Source: Baekduia soli
GTDB lineage: Bacteria; Actinomycetota; Thermoleophilia; Solirubrobacterales; Solirubrobacteraceae
DNA length: 64,000 nt
Assembly: GCF_007970665.1 (NCBI RefSeq)
Contig: NZ_CP042430.1
Span: 1,240,001 to 1,304,000, forward strand
Reading direction: 5' to 3'
Made by a program: the position numbers and the translations under genes
The notes under the pieces: model-generated
The model's input: only the letters and a program-made list of their open reading frames with translations
The model's database searches: none
What the model was told of the DNA's origin: nothing
Part shown: positions 16,254 through 25,154 of the stretch, piece by piece
Layout of the letters: every line of letters starts with the position of its first letter
Numbering within the stretch: the first letter of the stretch is position 1

Positions 16254-16269
16254 ACTGGTATAGACCAGC
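16254..16269. promoter_or_regulatory. dre-like operator of the DasR-like operon
   Basis: ACTGGTATAGACCAGC, one substitution from symmetry in the TGGTNTANACCA core. It sits immediately upstream of the minus-strand -10 at 16243-16248, inside the promoter spacer, so repressor binding should block transcription of the remnant, the regulator and the SIS gene. Confidence 0.8.
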
Positions 16270-16306
16270 AAGGCTGGTGGACCACACCGGTCGGCGGTGC
16301 GATCGG

Positions 16307-16789
16307 TCAGCCGCCCGGAGGCCCCACGGAGGCGTCGGGCGTCGCGGGGTTGGGAATCGTCAACGTGCCGCCCTGGGGCGTCGTCGCGGCGCCCTGCGAC
16401 GACGGCGTCGTCGCAGGGCCGTCGGGCGGACCGGTCGTCGTCGTGCCGGTGCCCCCGTCGCCCCCGGAGGGCACGGTGGCGGGTGTCGTCGCCGGTGTCG
16501 TTGACGGCCGCGGCGTGGTGCGCGGCGCGGCGCCGGCGCCGCGGGCCGGCGGGGCCGGGACGGCCGCGGTCGCACGGTCCGGCGTGCCCATGGCCCCGGT
16601 GCTCGTGCGGCGATGGCGCAGCCGGTCGCGGTGGCGCGGCAGCCGCACCGCGCGCGCGGCCTGTGGGGCGGTGCGCACCGTGGCGGTGGCGGGGGCGCTC
16701 GCGGGGGCGCCGGCGTCAGGGCGTGTCGCGAGCACCACGGCCAGGGTCGCGGCGGCTCCGACGAGGAAGGCGAGGAGGTTGCGGCGCAT
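16307..16789 (-). CDS. small membrane-anchored or secreted protein with Pro/Thr-rich tail
   Basis: A 160-residue protein opening MRRNLLAFLVGAAATLAVVL, a signal anchor, followed by a basic stretch and a 90-residue Ala/Pro/Thr/Gly-rich, probably disordered extracytoplasmic tail with a TGTTTTGPP run. No domain is recognisable and the tail composition is close to background for this DNA, so only the N-terminal helix and a GGAG near the ATG support it. It diverges from the aldehyde dehydrogenase gene. Confidence 0.5.
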   Translation of the reverse strand: MRRNLLAFLVGAAATLAVVLATRPDAGAPASAPATATVRTAPQAARAVRLPRHRDRLRHRRTSTGAMGTPDRATAAVPAPPARGAGAAPRTTPRPSTTPATTPATVPSGGDGGTGTTTTGPPDGPATTPSSQGAATTPQGGTLTIPNPATPDASVGPPGG

Positions 16790-16897
16790 GGCTCCGGTCC
16801 TCCAACGAGTGTGGCGCGCGGAGGTGACGCCCGCTCCCGCGAGGACATCAGCCGGTAGGCTTGACACCCCGTCGAACACGACCTTGGAGCAGGATCG

Positions 16898-18448
16898 ATG
16901 GCCGGTACCGAGGAGCAGGTCCACGGCGCGCAGGCGCCCGCCGCGGGCGACGCCGCCGACGAGTTCGCCGTGCGCGACCCGGCCACGGGCGAGGTCATCG
17001 CCCACTGCCCCGACCTCGGCCCCGAGGCCGTCGCCGCCATGGCGCGCAGGGGCCGCGAGGTGCAGCCGGCCTGGGAGGCCCTGGGCTTCGCGGGCCGCGG
17101 GCGCATCCTGCGGCGGATGCAGAAGTGGGTCATCGACCACCGCGAGGAGATCATCGCGGTCATCCGCTCGGAGACCGGCAAGACCTACGAGGACGCGCTC
17201 ATCGCCGAGATCTCCTACGGCGCCGCCGCGTTCGGCTTCTGGGCCGCCAACGCCGAGGGCTACCTCGCCGACGAGAAGGTCAGGTCCTCGGCCGTGCTCG
17301 TCAAGGGCAAGAAGCTGCTCGTGCGCTACCGGCCGCTCGGGCTCATCGGCGTCATCGGCCCGTGGAACTACCCCTTCACGAACTCCTTCGGCGATTGCAT
17401 CCCGGCGCTGGCCGCGGGCAACAGCGTGATCCTCAAGCCCTCCGAGGTCACGCCGCTGACCTCGCTGAAGCTGGCCGAGGGCCTGCGTGAGTGCGGCGTG
17501 CCCGACGGCGTCTTCCAGGTCGCCACGGGCCAGGGGCCCACGGGCGCCGCGCTCGTCGAGCAGGTCGACATGATCATGTTCACCGGGTCGACGGCCACCG
17601 GCAAGAAGATCATGGCCGAGGCGGCCAAGACGCTGACGCCCGTGTCGCTCGAGCTGGGCGGCAAGGATCCCATGATCGTGCTGGCCGACGCCGACGTGGA
17701 CCGCGCCGCCAACACCGCCCTGTACTACGGCATGTTCAACGGCGGGCAGACCTGCATCTCCGTCGAGCGCGTCTACGTCGAGGAGCCCATCTACGACGCG
17801 TTCGTGGCCAAGGTCACCGAGAAGGCCCGCAAGCTGCGCCAGGGCGCGGGCGGCCCGGGCACCGCCGACGTCGGAGCGATGACGTTCCCGCCCCAGGTCG
17901 ACATCGTCGAGCGTCACGTCCAGGACGCCCGCGACAAGGGCGCCCGCGTCCTCGTGGGCGGCTCGCGCGGCGACCACGCCGCCGGCAGCTGGTACGAGCC
18001 CACCATCCTCGTCGACGTCGACCACACGATGACCTGCATGACCGAGGAGACGTTCGGGCCGACCCTGCCGATCATGAAGGTCCGCGACGAGGAGGAGGCC
18101 ATCCGGCTGGCCAACGACTCGCCCTACGGCCTCGCGGCCTCCGTGTTCGGCAAGGACGTCAAGCACGCCGAGGCGGTCGCGCGGCGGGTCGAGGCGGGGG
18201 CGGTGTGCGTCAACGACGCGCTGGTCAACTACTCGGCGCTCGAGCTGCCGATGGGCGGCGCGAAGGCGTCGGGCCTGGGGTCGCGCCACGGCGCGGGCGG
18301 CATCCGCAAGTACACCCAGCAGCAGGCGATCCTCGTCACGCGCTTCGCGATGAGGAAGGACCCGCACATGTACCCCTACAGCGCGCGGATGACCAAGCGC
18401 CTCGGCAGGCTGTTCGCGTTCCTCTACGGGCGCGGGGCGCGCGATTGA
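16898..18448 (+). CDS. NAD(P)-dependent aldehyde dehydrogenase
   Basis: Oxidises an aldehyde to the acid. The 516-residue protein has the full ALDH superfamily core: Asn157 in GPWNYPF, the cofactor loop FTGSTATGKKI, the general base Glu252 in LELGGKDP and the nucleophile Cys286 in GGQTCISVERV. The C-terminus is extended by about 40 basic residues (MTKRLGRLFAFLYGRGARD), an amphipathic tail that could touch membrane, as in long-chain aldehyde or succinic-semialdehyde-type actinobacterial enzymes. The ATG follows TTGGAGCAGG, and TAGGCT at 16856-16861 is a plausible -10, giving a leader of about 30 nt. The substrate is not determined. Confidence 0.92.
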   Translation: MAGTEEQVHGAQAPAAGDAADEFAVRDPATGEVIAHCPDLGPEAVAAMARRGREVQPAWEALGFAGRGRILRRMQKWVIDHREEIIAVIRSETGKTYEDALIAEISYGAAAFGFWAANAEGYLADEKVRSSAVLVKGKKLLVRYRPLGLIGVIGPWNYPFTNSFGDCIPALAAGNSVILKPSEVTPLTSLKLAEGLRECGVPDGVFQVATGQGPTGAALVEQVDMIMFTGSTATGKKIMAEAAKTLTPVSLELGGKDPMIVLADADVDRAANTALYYGMFNGGQTCISVERVYVEEPIYDAFVAKVTEKARKLRQGAGGPGTADVGAMTFPPQVDIVERHVQDARDKGARVLVGGSRGDHAAGSWYEPTILVDVDHTMTCMTEETFGPTLPIMKVRDEEEAIRLANDSPYGLAASVFGKDVKHAEAVARRVEAGAVCVNDALVNYSALELPMGGAKASGLGSRHGAGGIRKYTQQQAILVTRFAMRKDPHMYPYSARMTKRLGRLFAFLYGRGARD

Positions 18449-18506
18449 TCCTCGCCCGGAGGGCTCGGACGATCGGGCGCGAGCTCGCGCACGGGCGCGC
18501 TCGCGC

Positions 18507-18521
18507 GGCCCTGGCAGGGCC
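18507..18521. terminator. short hairpin between convergent genes
   Basis: GGCCCT and AGGGCC arms with a GGC loop, ending at the last base of the response-regulator stop codon. It is placed to stop transcription from both sides, but is short and lacks a T tract. Confidence 0.35.
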
Positions 18522-18886
18522 TATGCCAACTCATCCACCAGGCGCAGCAGGTCGAGCGGGCTGAACGGCTTGGTGAGGAAGAGGTCGGCGCCCGCCTCGC
18601 GGGCGCGGACCTCGTTCTCGCCGGCGCCGGCCGCCGTCAGCATCACGATCGTCGCGCTGCCGCCCGCGCCCTCCTGCTCGCGCAGGGCGCGGCAGGCGGT
18701 GATGCCGTCCATGCGGGGCATGTCGATGTCCAGGAAGACGAGCTGGGGGCGGATCTGCGCCGCGCGCTCCACGGCCTCGACGCCGTTGGCCGCCTCGTGC
18801 AGCGCGAAGCCGGCGACGTCCTCCAGCGTGGTCGAGACGAGCTTGCGGATGAACGGGTCGTCGTCGACGATCAGCACGCTGCGCAT
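18521..18886 (-). CDS. single-domain response regulator (CheY-like)
   Basis: A 121-residue receiver domain with no output domain. Acidic pocket VDDDPF, phospho-acceptor Asp53 (VFLDIDMPRMDG), Thr in MLTAAG and Lys in TKPFSP are intact, so it should be phosphorylated. The ATG at 18886 overlaps the stop of the HD-GYP gene as TGATG, so the two are co-translated. Probably a phosphate sink or a partner-binding switch for the kinase and HD-GYP genes upstream. Confidence 0.92.
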   Translation of the reverse strand: MRSVLIVDDDPFIRKLVSTTLEDVAGFALHEAANGVEAVERAAQIRPQLVFLDIDMPRMDGITACRALREQEGAGGSATIVMLTAAGAGENEVRAREAGADLFLTKPFSPLDLLRLVDELA

Positions 18887-19629
18887 CAGTCGGACTCGAG
18901 TCGGATGCGGTCCAGCGTCGTGATCGGGATGTCCATGAACGCCGTGACGACCTGCGGGTCGAAGTGGCTGCCCGAGGCGTCCTGGATCATCGCCCGCGCC
19001 TCCTGGACCGGCGACGGCGGCCGGTAGGGGCGCAGCGTGGTGAGCGCGTCGAGCACGTCGGCGACGGCGAACACGCGCGCGGCCAGCGGGATGACCTCGC
19101 CCTCCAGCGCGTCGGGGTAGCCCATGCCGTCCCAGCGCTCGTGATGGTGGCGCACGACGAGCTTGGCCTCGCCGAGGAAGTCGATCTCGCGCAGGATCTC
19201 CCAGCCCACGATGGGGTGCTTCTCCATCAGCGCGCGCTCGTCGGGCGTCAGCGGCTCGGGCTTCCAGAGGATCGCGTCGGGCACCGCGACCTTGCCCACG
19301 TCGTGCAACAGGAAGCCGAACTCCACCTCGGGGTCGTCGGCGAACGGCGCGTCCATGACGCGCGCGATCTCCATCCCGTAGGCGGCCACCCGCTCGGCGT
19401 GCTTGCCCGTGTAGGCATCGCGCGCCTCGACGGCGTTGCACAGCGCGCGCACCGTCGCCATGTAGGAGCGGCGCAGCTCGTGGCGGCGCTCGCGCTCACG
19501 CTTGAAGGTCTCGCGGAGGTCCGCGGCGTAGCGCTCGAGCTGGCGCTCCTTCTCGGCCGCCGAGCGCTCGACGGTGGCCAAGCGACCCTGGAGCACCGAG
19601 ATCTCGGTGGTGATGCTCTCGCCTGCCAT
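18886..19629 (-). CDS. HD-GYP domain protein (probable cyclic-di-GMP phosphodiesterase)
   Basis: 247 residues: an N-terminal coiled coil (about 10-55, ending in a KRERERRHELRR segment) and an HD-GYP domain. The metal ligands His109-Asp110 (LLHDVGK), the HHH segment at 161-163 and the GYP triplet at 170-172 (WDGMGYP) are all present, so it should be catalytically competent toward c-di-GMP. Unlike many relatives it has no fused receiver; the separate response regulator downstream and the kinase upstream probably supply that input. The start MAGESITTEIS lies 17 nt after the kinase gene. Confidence 0.9.
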   Translation of the reverse strand: MAGESITTEISVLQGRLATVERSAAEKERQLERYAADLRETFKRERERRHELRRSYMATVRALCNAVEARDAYTGKHAERVAAYGMEIARVMDAPFADDPEVEFGFLLHDVGKVAVPDAILWKPEPLTPDERALMEKHPIVGWEILREIDFLGEAKLVVRHHHERWDGMGYPDALEGEVIPLAARVFAVADVLDALTTLRPYRPPSPVQEARAMIQDASGSHFDPQVVTAFMDIPITTLDRIRLESD

Positions 19630-19646
19630 GTCGTCAGCCGACGAGC

Positions 19647-22084
19647 CTACAAGTCCGCGGCGGCCGCGGGTTCCAGGAGCGCGAGGACGGCGGCACCGGC
19701 CTCGTCGACCGGGATCGGGTCGGCGTCGAGCCGCGCGAGGCCCGGGAAGCCCTCCGCGTCGTCGGCGGACACGATGACGATCGACCGCTTCAGGCGCCGC
19801 CCGCGCAGGTCCAGGCCGGCGATCGCGGCCTCGACGTCGGGCAGGCCGGCGTCGACGAGCGCGACCTCGAAGCGCCGGCTCGCGCACAGCCGGGCGGCCT
19901 CGAGCGGGGTGCTGGCCCACTCGTGCTCGATGCCGAGCTTCTCGAGCGTGTCGTTGAGGTGGGTGCGCACGCCGGCGCGGCCGACGGCCAGCACGCGGAC
20001 ACGGCCGGCCATGACGGCGGCGCCGAGCGCGTCGGCCAGCTCGTCGGCGTCGATCGGCTTGCTGACGACCCACTCGCCCGACAGCGCCTCGCGGCCGGAG
20101 AAGACGGAGACCACGACGACGGGCAGCTCGGCCAGGCGCTCGTCGGCCCGCAGCTCGCGGAGGACCTCGAACCCGCTCATCCCGGGCATGAGCACGTCGA
20201 GCGTCATCGCGTCGAACTCGCCGCTGCGCAGGCGCGCGAGGGCGGCCTCGCCGTCGAGGACGATCTCGCACTCCACCCCCAGGGCTCCAGGCGCTCGGCG
20301 ATGAGACGGGCCGTCTCGGGCTCGTCGTCCATCACGAGCACCTTGCGCCCGCGCAGCGCGTCGCGCGGGCGGGTGACCACCCCCGGCGCGGGGGCGGCCG
20401 GCAGCGTGATCGCGAACGTCGTGCCCTCGCCCGGGGTGCTCGCGACGTCGATCGTGCCGCCGTGCAGGTCGACGAGCGACTTGACGATGGACAGGCCCAG
20501 GCCGGTGCCCGGCGTCCCCGTGCTGCCCGAGCCGCGCGAGAAGCGCTCGAAGACGTGCTCGAGCTCGCCGGGATCCATGCCGCGCCCGGTGTCGCTGATC
20601 TCGATCCGCACCCCGCCCGGCGAGCCGCCGGCTCGCACGGCGACCGTGCCGCCCTCGTCGGTGTAGAGGTGCGCGTTGGTGACGAGGTTGGTGAGCATCT
20701 GGCGCAGCCGCGAGGCGTCGGCCAGCACGCGCGGGGTGTCGGGCTCGACATCGAGCTCCAGGCGCTGGTCCTTGGCCTCGATGCGCCCGTGCAGGAGCGT
20801 GACGACGTCGTCGAGGGCCTCGTGCACGTCGATGGCGCGACGGTGGACCTCCACGCGGCCGGCCTCCAGGCGCGCGACGTCGAGCAGGTCGTTGACGAGG
20901 TCGACGAGGCGGTTCGTGCTCACGAGGACGATGTCGAGGAACTCGCGCTGGCGGGGGTCGAGGCCCTCGCCCGCGCTGAGGAGCTCGACGAAGCCCTTGA
21001 TGGAGGTCAGCGGCGAGCGCAGCTCGTGCGAGGCGGTGGCCACGAACTCGCTCTTGAGCCGCTCCAGGCGGGCGCGCTCGGTCGCGTCGCGCAGGGTCCA
21101 CACGACGCCGCCTCCGCCGTGCTCGTCCAGCCGGGCGGCCGTGGCGGCCAGCGTGCGCCCGTCGTGGTCGAGGAGCACCTCGACGCCGAGGGCCTCGTCG
21201 GTGGCGGGGAGGACGAGGCCGGCGAGCTCCGGCGGGTGGCCGACGCGCAGCTCGGGCGTGTACTGCATGGCGCGTGGGTTGGCCGAGGCGACGAGGCCCT
21301 CGTCGTCGACGAGCACGAGCCCGTCGCCGAGGCTGCGCAGCGTGACGTCCAGGCGCCTTCGCTCGGCCTCGAGCTTCTCGCTGGCGCGCTCGAGGTCGGT
21401 GGCCATCGCGTTGAAGGACCGGCCGAGCTGGCGCAGCTCATCGGGGCCGCGCTCCTCGTCGACGCGCGCCGTGAGGTCGCCGCCGGCGACACGCGCCGAG
21501 GCGCCGACGAGCTCCTCCAGCGGGCGCCGCACGCCGGCCAGCAGCAGCGCGACCAGGGCGATCGCCCCGGCCAGGGCCAGGCCGCCGGCGGCGGTGATCG
21601 AGGCCAGCGCCCGGCGCGAGTCGCCGCGGGCGTGCTTGTCGGCCGCGGCCAGCCGCGCGTCCTGGCGGCGCTGCAGGGCGTTGATCGGCGCCCGCGCTCC
21701 GAGGGCTGCCGCGGCCGGTGCCCCCGGGCGGCGCAGGACGGCCTGGGCGGCGCTCGCCTGCTGGATGAGCTTGAGGCTGGCGGCGTCGTCGACGGCCTTC
21801 GCGCGCGTGTCGGCCAGGGCCTGCTCGTAGGCCGTGCGCGCGCGGGCCGTGGAGGCGCTGGCCTGGCCGGAGCGGCGGGCCCGCAGGGTGGCCTCCTCGA
21901 CGACGGAGGCGGCGAGGAGCTTGCCCGCGGAGGCCTTGACCTCGAACGCATGGGCGAGCTGGGCCTCGTAGTGCTGGCGCGACGAGTAGAGGGCCCCCAC
22001 GCCGAAGCCGGCGATCGCCGTGAGGGCGATCGTCAATCCGAGGAGCGCGAGTTGGACCGAACGCGCGATGGAAAGCCGCCGCAC
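19647..22084 (-). CDS. hybrid sensor histidine kinase with two C-terminal receiver domains, interrupted by one frameshift
   Basis: From the GTG at 22084: TM helices at 10-32 and 163-185 around a helical extracytoplasmic segment, a HAMP domain, a PAS-like region (VTLRSLGDGLVLVDDEG), HisKA with phospho-acceptor His353 (SHELRSPLTS) and an HATPase domain (NAHLYTDEGG, DTGRGMD, GTGLGLSI). A receiver domain begins RKVLVMDDEPETARL, but its frame ends early at 20204. The sequence continues in the next frame from GVECEIVLDG (phospho-Asp in LDVLMPGMSG) into a second, degenerate receiver ending at 19647. The switch falls in a run of five C at 20276-20280, where one more base restores the frame. No residues are lost, so a read error or very recent mutation is likely. 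First gene of a kinase/HD-GYP/response-regulator operon. Confidence 0.85.
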
Positions 22085-22091
22085 GGCTAGC

Positions 22092-22097
22092 AAGCTA
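22092..22097 (-). promoter_or_regulatory. -10 element of the hybrid kinase operon (leaderless)
   Basis: TAGCTT with 7 nt to the GTG at 22084; it supports the GTG over the longer open frame. Confidence 0.5.
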
Positions 22098-22224
22098 CCG
22101 GGCGGCGGCGACGCGCGTGCACGGATTCGGCAGGTCTGCACACCCGCCCCGCTTCCCGGAGTCATGGGAGCACGCTGCGGATCCCGCCGCGGCGTCCCGC
22201 GCCGCCTGCCACGATGGCGGGTCG

Positions 22225-23067
22225 ATGACCGTCGTGCTCGCCATCGCCGCCGCCGCGTCCTGGGGGCTGGCCGACTTCCTGGCCGGGCTGGCCAGCCGGC
22301 GGGTGGCCGTCCCGGTGGTCCTCGCGCTGGTGGAGGGCGGCGGGCTCGTCGTCGTGCTCGCGGTCACGCTGGCGGTGCACGAGCCCTTCTTCTCCGACCG
22401 CCTCGACGCGGTGGGCGCGATCGCCGGCGGCCTGTCCGGCGTGCTGGCGCTCGGGCTGTTCTACCGGGCGCTGGCCATCGGCACGATGAGCATCGTGGCG
22501 CCGATCTCGGCGGCCGGGTCGGCCGTCGCGGTCGTGGTCGGCGTCGCCGCCGGCGACCGGCCGTCGGCGATCGCCGCGGTGGGCCTGGCGGGCGTGTTCG
22601 CCGGCGTCGTGCTCGCCTCGCGCGAGGCCTCGGACGACGACCCGGCCGGCGCGGCGGACCGGCGCCTCAGCGTGCTCCTGGCGCTCGGGGCCGCCGTGGG
22701 CTTCGGCGGCTTCTTCGCGCTGACGGCGAGCCCGGCCCGCGCGTCGGTGCTCTGGATGCTCGTCCTGGCGCGCGCCTCGGCGCTGCCCTTCGTCCTGGCG
22801 CTCGTGGCGCGCACGCGCCCGGCGCTGCCGGGGCGCCGGCTGGGGCTCGGCCTGGCCGCCGTCGGGCTCGTCGACCTCGCCGCCACGGCGTTCATCGGCC
22901 TAGCCGACCGCCACGGCGACCTCAGCGTGGTCGCCGTCCTGGGCGGGATGTACCCGGTCGTCACCGTGCTGCTGGCCGCCGCGGTGCTCGGGGAGCGCCT
23001 GCGCGCGGCGCAGCTGCTCGGCGTGACCCTGGCGCTGACCGGTGTGGCGGCGGTGGCGGCGTCGTGA
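22225..23067 (+). CDS. EamA/DMT-family transporter
   Basis: A 280-residue integral membrane protein with about ten hydrophobic helices arranged as two repeats of five, the drug/metabolite transporter layout. The first repeat begins VVLAIAAAASWGLADFLAGL and the second near VLLALGAAVGFGGFFALTAS; each ends in a helix typical of EamA domains (for example TVLLAAAVLGERL). The substrate is unknown. The ATG at 22225 is the first in-frame start before the helices. Its stop overlaps the next start as GTGA. Confidence 0.85.
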   Translation: MTVVLAIAAAASWGLADFLAGLASRRVAVPVVLALVEGGGLVVVLAVTLAVHEPFFSDRLDAVGAIAGGLSGVLALGLFYRALAIGTMSIVAPISAAGSAVAVVVGVAAGDRPSAIAAVGLAGVFAGVVLASREASDDDPAGAADRRLSVLLALGAAVGFGGFFALTASPARASVLWMLVLARASALPFVLALVARTRPALPGRRLGLGLAAVGLVDLAATAFIGLADRHGDLSVVAVLGGMYPVVTVLLAAAVLGERLRAAQLLGVTLALTGVAAVAAS

Positions 23068-23978
23068 CCGGCACGCTCGCCGCCGCGACGTTCGAGTTCG
23101 CGCCCCTGCAGATCGCGCCGGGGCTGGCCAGCGCGGGGCTGTACGCCCGCCGCTGCGCGACGCTGGCCGGCACGCCGCGCGCGGTGCCGCGCGAGCGCCA
23201 GGTGGCCTTCTACGCGGGCGTCGCGGTCATCCTCACCGTGCTCGTCTCGCCGCTGGCCGGGCTGAGCGACGAGCTCTTCTGGGCCCACATGGTCGAGCAC
23301 CTGGTGATCGCCGACCTCGGCGCCCTGCTCATCGTGCTCGGCCTGACGGGGCCGCTGCTGGCCCCGGTCCTGCGGATCCCGGTCTTCGACCGGCTGCGCG
23401 TGCTGGCCCACCCGCTCGTGGCGCTGCCGCTGTGGGCGATCGACCTCTACGCCTGGCACGTGCCGGTGCTGCACGTCGCCGCCGTCCACCACGACGGGCT
23501 CCACGCGCTGCAGCACCTGTGCTTCATCTTCTTCGGCGCCAACGTCTGGATGTGCCTGTTCGGCCCGCTGCCCATGCCGTCGTGGTTCGGGACGGGGTGG
23601 AAGGCGGGCTACATCCTCGGGGTGCGCCTCGTGGGCGCCGCGCTGGCCAACGCCCTGCTGTTCGGCGGCGGCGCGTTCTACCACGTCTACGCCGCCGGCG
23701 AGGCCGCCCACGGCATCTCGGCCGAGGGCGACCAGGTCGTCGCCGGCTCGGTGATGATGGTCGAGGAGTCGCTGCTGACGATCGGGCTGTTCTGCTGGCT
23801 CTTCCTGCGGGCGGCGCGCCAGAGCGATGAGCGCCAGGAGCTGCTGGACCTCGCCGCCGCGCGCGGCGTCGACCTCACGCCCGAGCGCGCGGCGCGAGCC
23901 GTCGCGGCGGGCCGCGCCGGCGAGCTGCGCGCCCGCATCGAGCGCGGCCCGGGCGCCGGCCCGACGCCTCAGGCCTGA
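23064..23978 (+). CDS. ctaG: cytochrome c oxidase assembly factor CtaG (caa3 type)
   Basis: A 304-residue membrane protein with about seven helices and the histidine-rich features of the CtaG family: MVEHLVIADLGALL, WAIDLYAWHVPVLHVAAVHH, LHALQHLCFIFFG and a late MMVEESLL helix. The family is needed for copper insertion or assembly of caa3-type oxidase in Bacillus. It has a hydrophilic C-terminal tail of about 50 residues. The GTG start overlaps the transporter stop. No oxidase genes are in the window. Confidence 0.87.
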   Translation: MTGTLAAATFEFAPLQIAPGLASAGLYARRCATLAGTPRAVPRERQVAFYAGVAVILTVLVSPLAGLSDELFWAHMVEHLVIADLGALLIVLGLTGPLLAPVLRIPVFDRLRVLAHPLVALPLWAIDLYAWHVPVLHVAAVHHDGLHALQHLCFIFFGANVWMCLFGPLPMPSWFGTGWKAGYILGVRLVGAALANALLFGGGAFYHVYAAGEAAHGISAEGDQVVAGSVMMVEESLLTIGLFCWLFLRAARQSDERQELLDLAAARGVDLTPERAARAVAAGRAGELRARIERGPGAGPTPQA

Positions 23979-25069
23979 CGGGTCAGCGCCTCGGCACGCG
24001 CGGCGAGGCTGACGACGCCCTCGCCGAAGGACTTCAGGTACGGGTCGTCGCTCAGGCCGGTGGAGGCGCGCTTGTAGTTGCCCTCCATGAACACGATCGA
24101 CTTCCACAGGGCCAGCGTCTGGTACCAGCGGATGTCGGTCATCGAGCGCCCCGAGCGCTCCTCGTAGCGCGCCAGCAGCTCCGCGCGCCGCGGCCAGCCC
24201 TCTTCGCGGGTGACGGGCGACAGCTCGAACGTGTTGCCCGGCGGGTCGTCGCGGTCGGCGTACATCGTGCAGAAGTAGCCGAGGTCGGCCAGCGGGTCGC
24301 CGATCGTCGACATCTCCCAGTCCAGGACGGTGACCACCCGCGCCGGGGGCTGCAGCGCGAGCATCGTGTTGCCCAGGCGGTAGTCGCCGTGGACGATGGT
24401 CGCGGGGGGCGAGTCGGGCAGGTTGGCCTTCAGCCATGCGCCGACGGACTCCACGGCCGGGATCTCGCGGGTCTTGTTGTGGTCCCACAGCCCGAGGAAG
24501 CGCCGCACCTGGCGCTCCGTGTAGCCCTCAGGGCGCCCGAAGCCCTCCAGCCCCGCCTCGCGCCAGTCCACCGCGTGGATCTCGACGAGGGTGTCGACGA
24601 GCTCCTCGCCGGCCCGCCGGCGCTCCTGCGGCGTGTCGAGCTCGGCGGGCATGGTCTTGGTGATCACGTGCCCGGAGATCTCCTCCATGACGTAGAACGG
24701 CGCGCCGATGACCGAGTCGTCGTCGCAGACGGCCAGGACGCGCGGCACGCGCGCGCGGCCCTCCAGCGCGCGCAGCACCCGCGCCTCGCGCAGCATGTCG
24801 TTCGCGCTGGGCGGCAGCGGCGGCCGCGGCGGACGGCGCAGCACGAAGGTCGCCCCGCCGCGCGCGAAGCGGTAGGTGGCGTTGGAGTGGCCGTCGCCGA
24901 TCGCGCTGATCTCCGGCTCGCCCTCGCCGAGCCCGGACCGGTCCAGGAACGCGAGCAGGGGGTCCAGGACGAGCAGCGGCACGCGGGCGTTGGCCTCGCC
25001 CTCGGCGTGGGTGCGGACGATGTCGTCGGCAGCGATCTCGTGGGGCATCAGGGGACGGAACTCTCCCAT
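23969..25069 (-). CDS. APH/choline-kinase-like phosphotransferase (ACAD10/11 N-terminal type)
   Basis: A 366-residue protein kinase-like phosphotransferase. It shows ISAIGDGHSNATYRF (nucleotide loop), the ATP-binding Lys/Arg region in FVLRRPPRPPLPPSA, the catalytic loop VHGDYRLGNTML and the metal Asp in VLDWEMSTIGDPLADL. These spell the family seen fused to acyl-CoA dehydrogenases or standing alone in fatty-acid-degrading actinobacteria, not true aminoglycoside resistance enzymes. The substrate is probably a hydroxyacyl-CoA or similar (inference). Its last bases overlap the end of ctaG, tail to tail. The start may alternatively be the ATG at 25048. Confidence 0.85.
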   Translation of the reverse strand: MGEFRPLMPHEIAADDIVRTHAEGEANARVPLLVLDPLLAFLDRSGLGEGEPEISAIGDGHSNATYRFARGGATFVLRRPPRPPLPPSANDMLREARVLRALEGRARVPRVLAVCDDDSVIGAPFYVMEEISGHVITKTMPAELDTPQERRRAGEELVDTLVEIHAVDWREAGLEGFGRPEGYTERQVRRFLGLWDHNKTREIPAVESVGAWLKANLPDSPPATIVHGDYRLGNTMLALQPPARVVTVLDWEMSTIGDPLADLGYFCTMYADRDDPPGNTFELSPVTREEGWPRRAELLARYEERSGRSMTDIRWYQTLALWKSIVFMEGNYKRASTGLSDDPYLKSFGEGVVSLAARAEALTRQA

Positions 25070-25154
25070 GCCGCGGGGTCGGGCGCTCGCTCGCGGTCGC
25101 CGCGCGCGGACCCGTCGCGCAACTTCGGTGGCCGATAGCGTGTCCCCCTTCGTG

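Noticed and set aside
16236-16287. GTG at 16285 as the true start of a 117-residue protein
   Set aside because: It would begin inside the operator and upstream of the -10 element, giving a nonsense N-terminus before the recognisable sugar-binding segment.
23969-25069. Aminoglycoside resistance kinase
   Set aside because: The catalytic motifs belong to the APH fold, but the overall sequence matches the acyl-CoA-metabolism branch (ACAD10/11-like); nothing suggests antibiotic modification.
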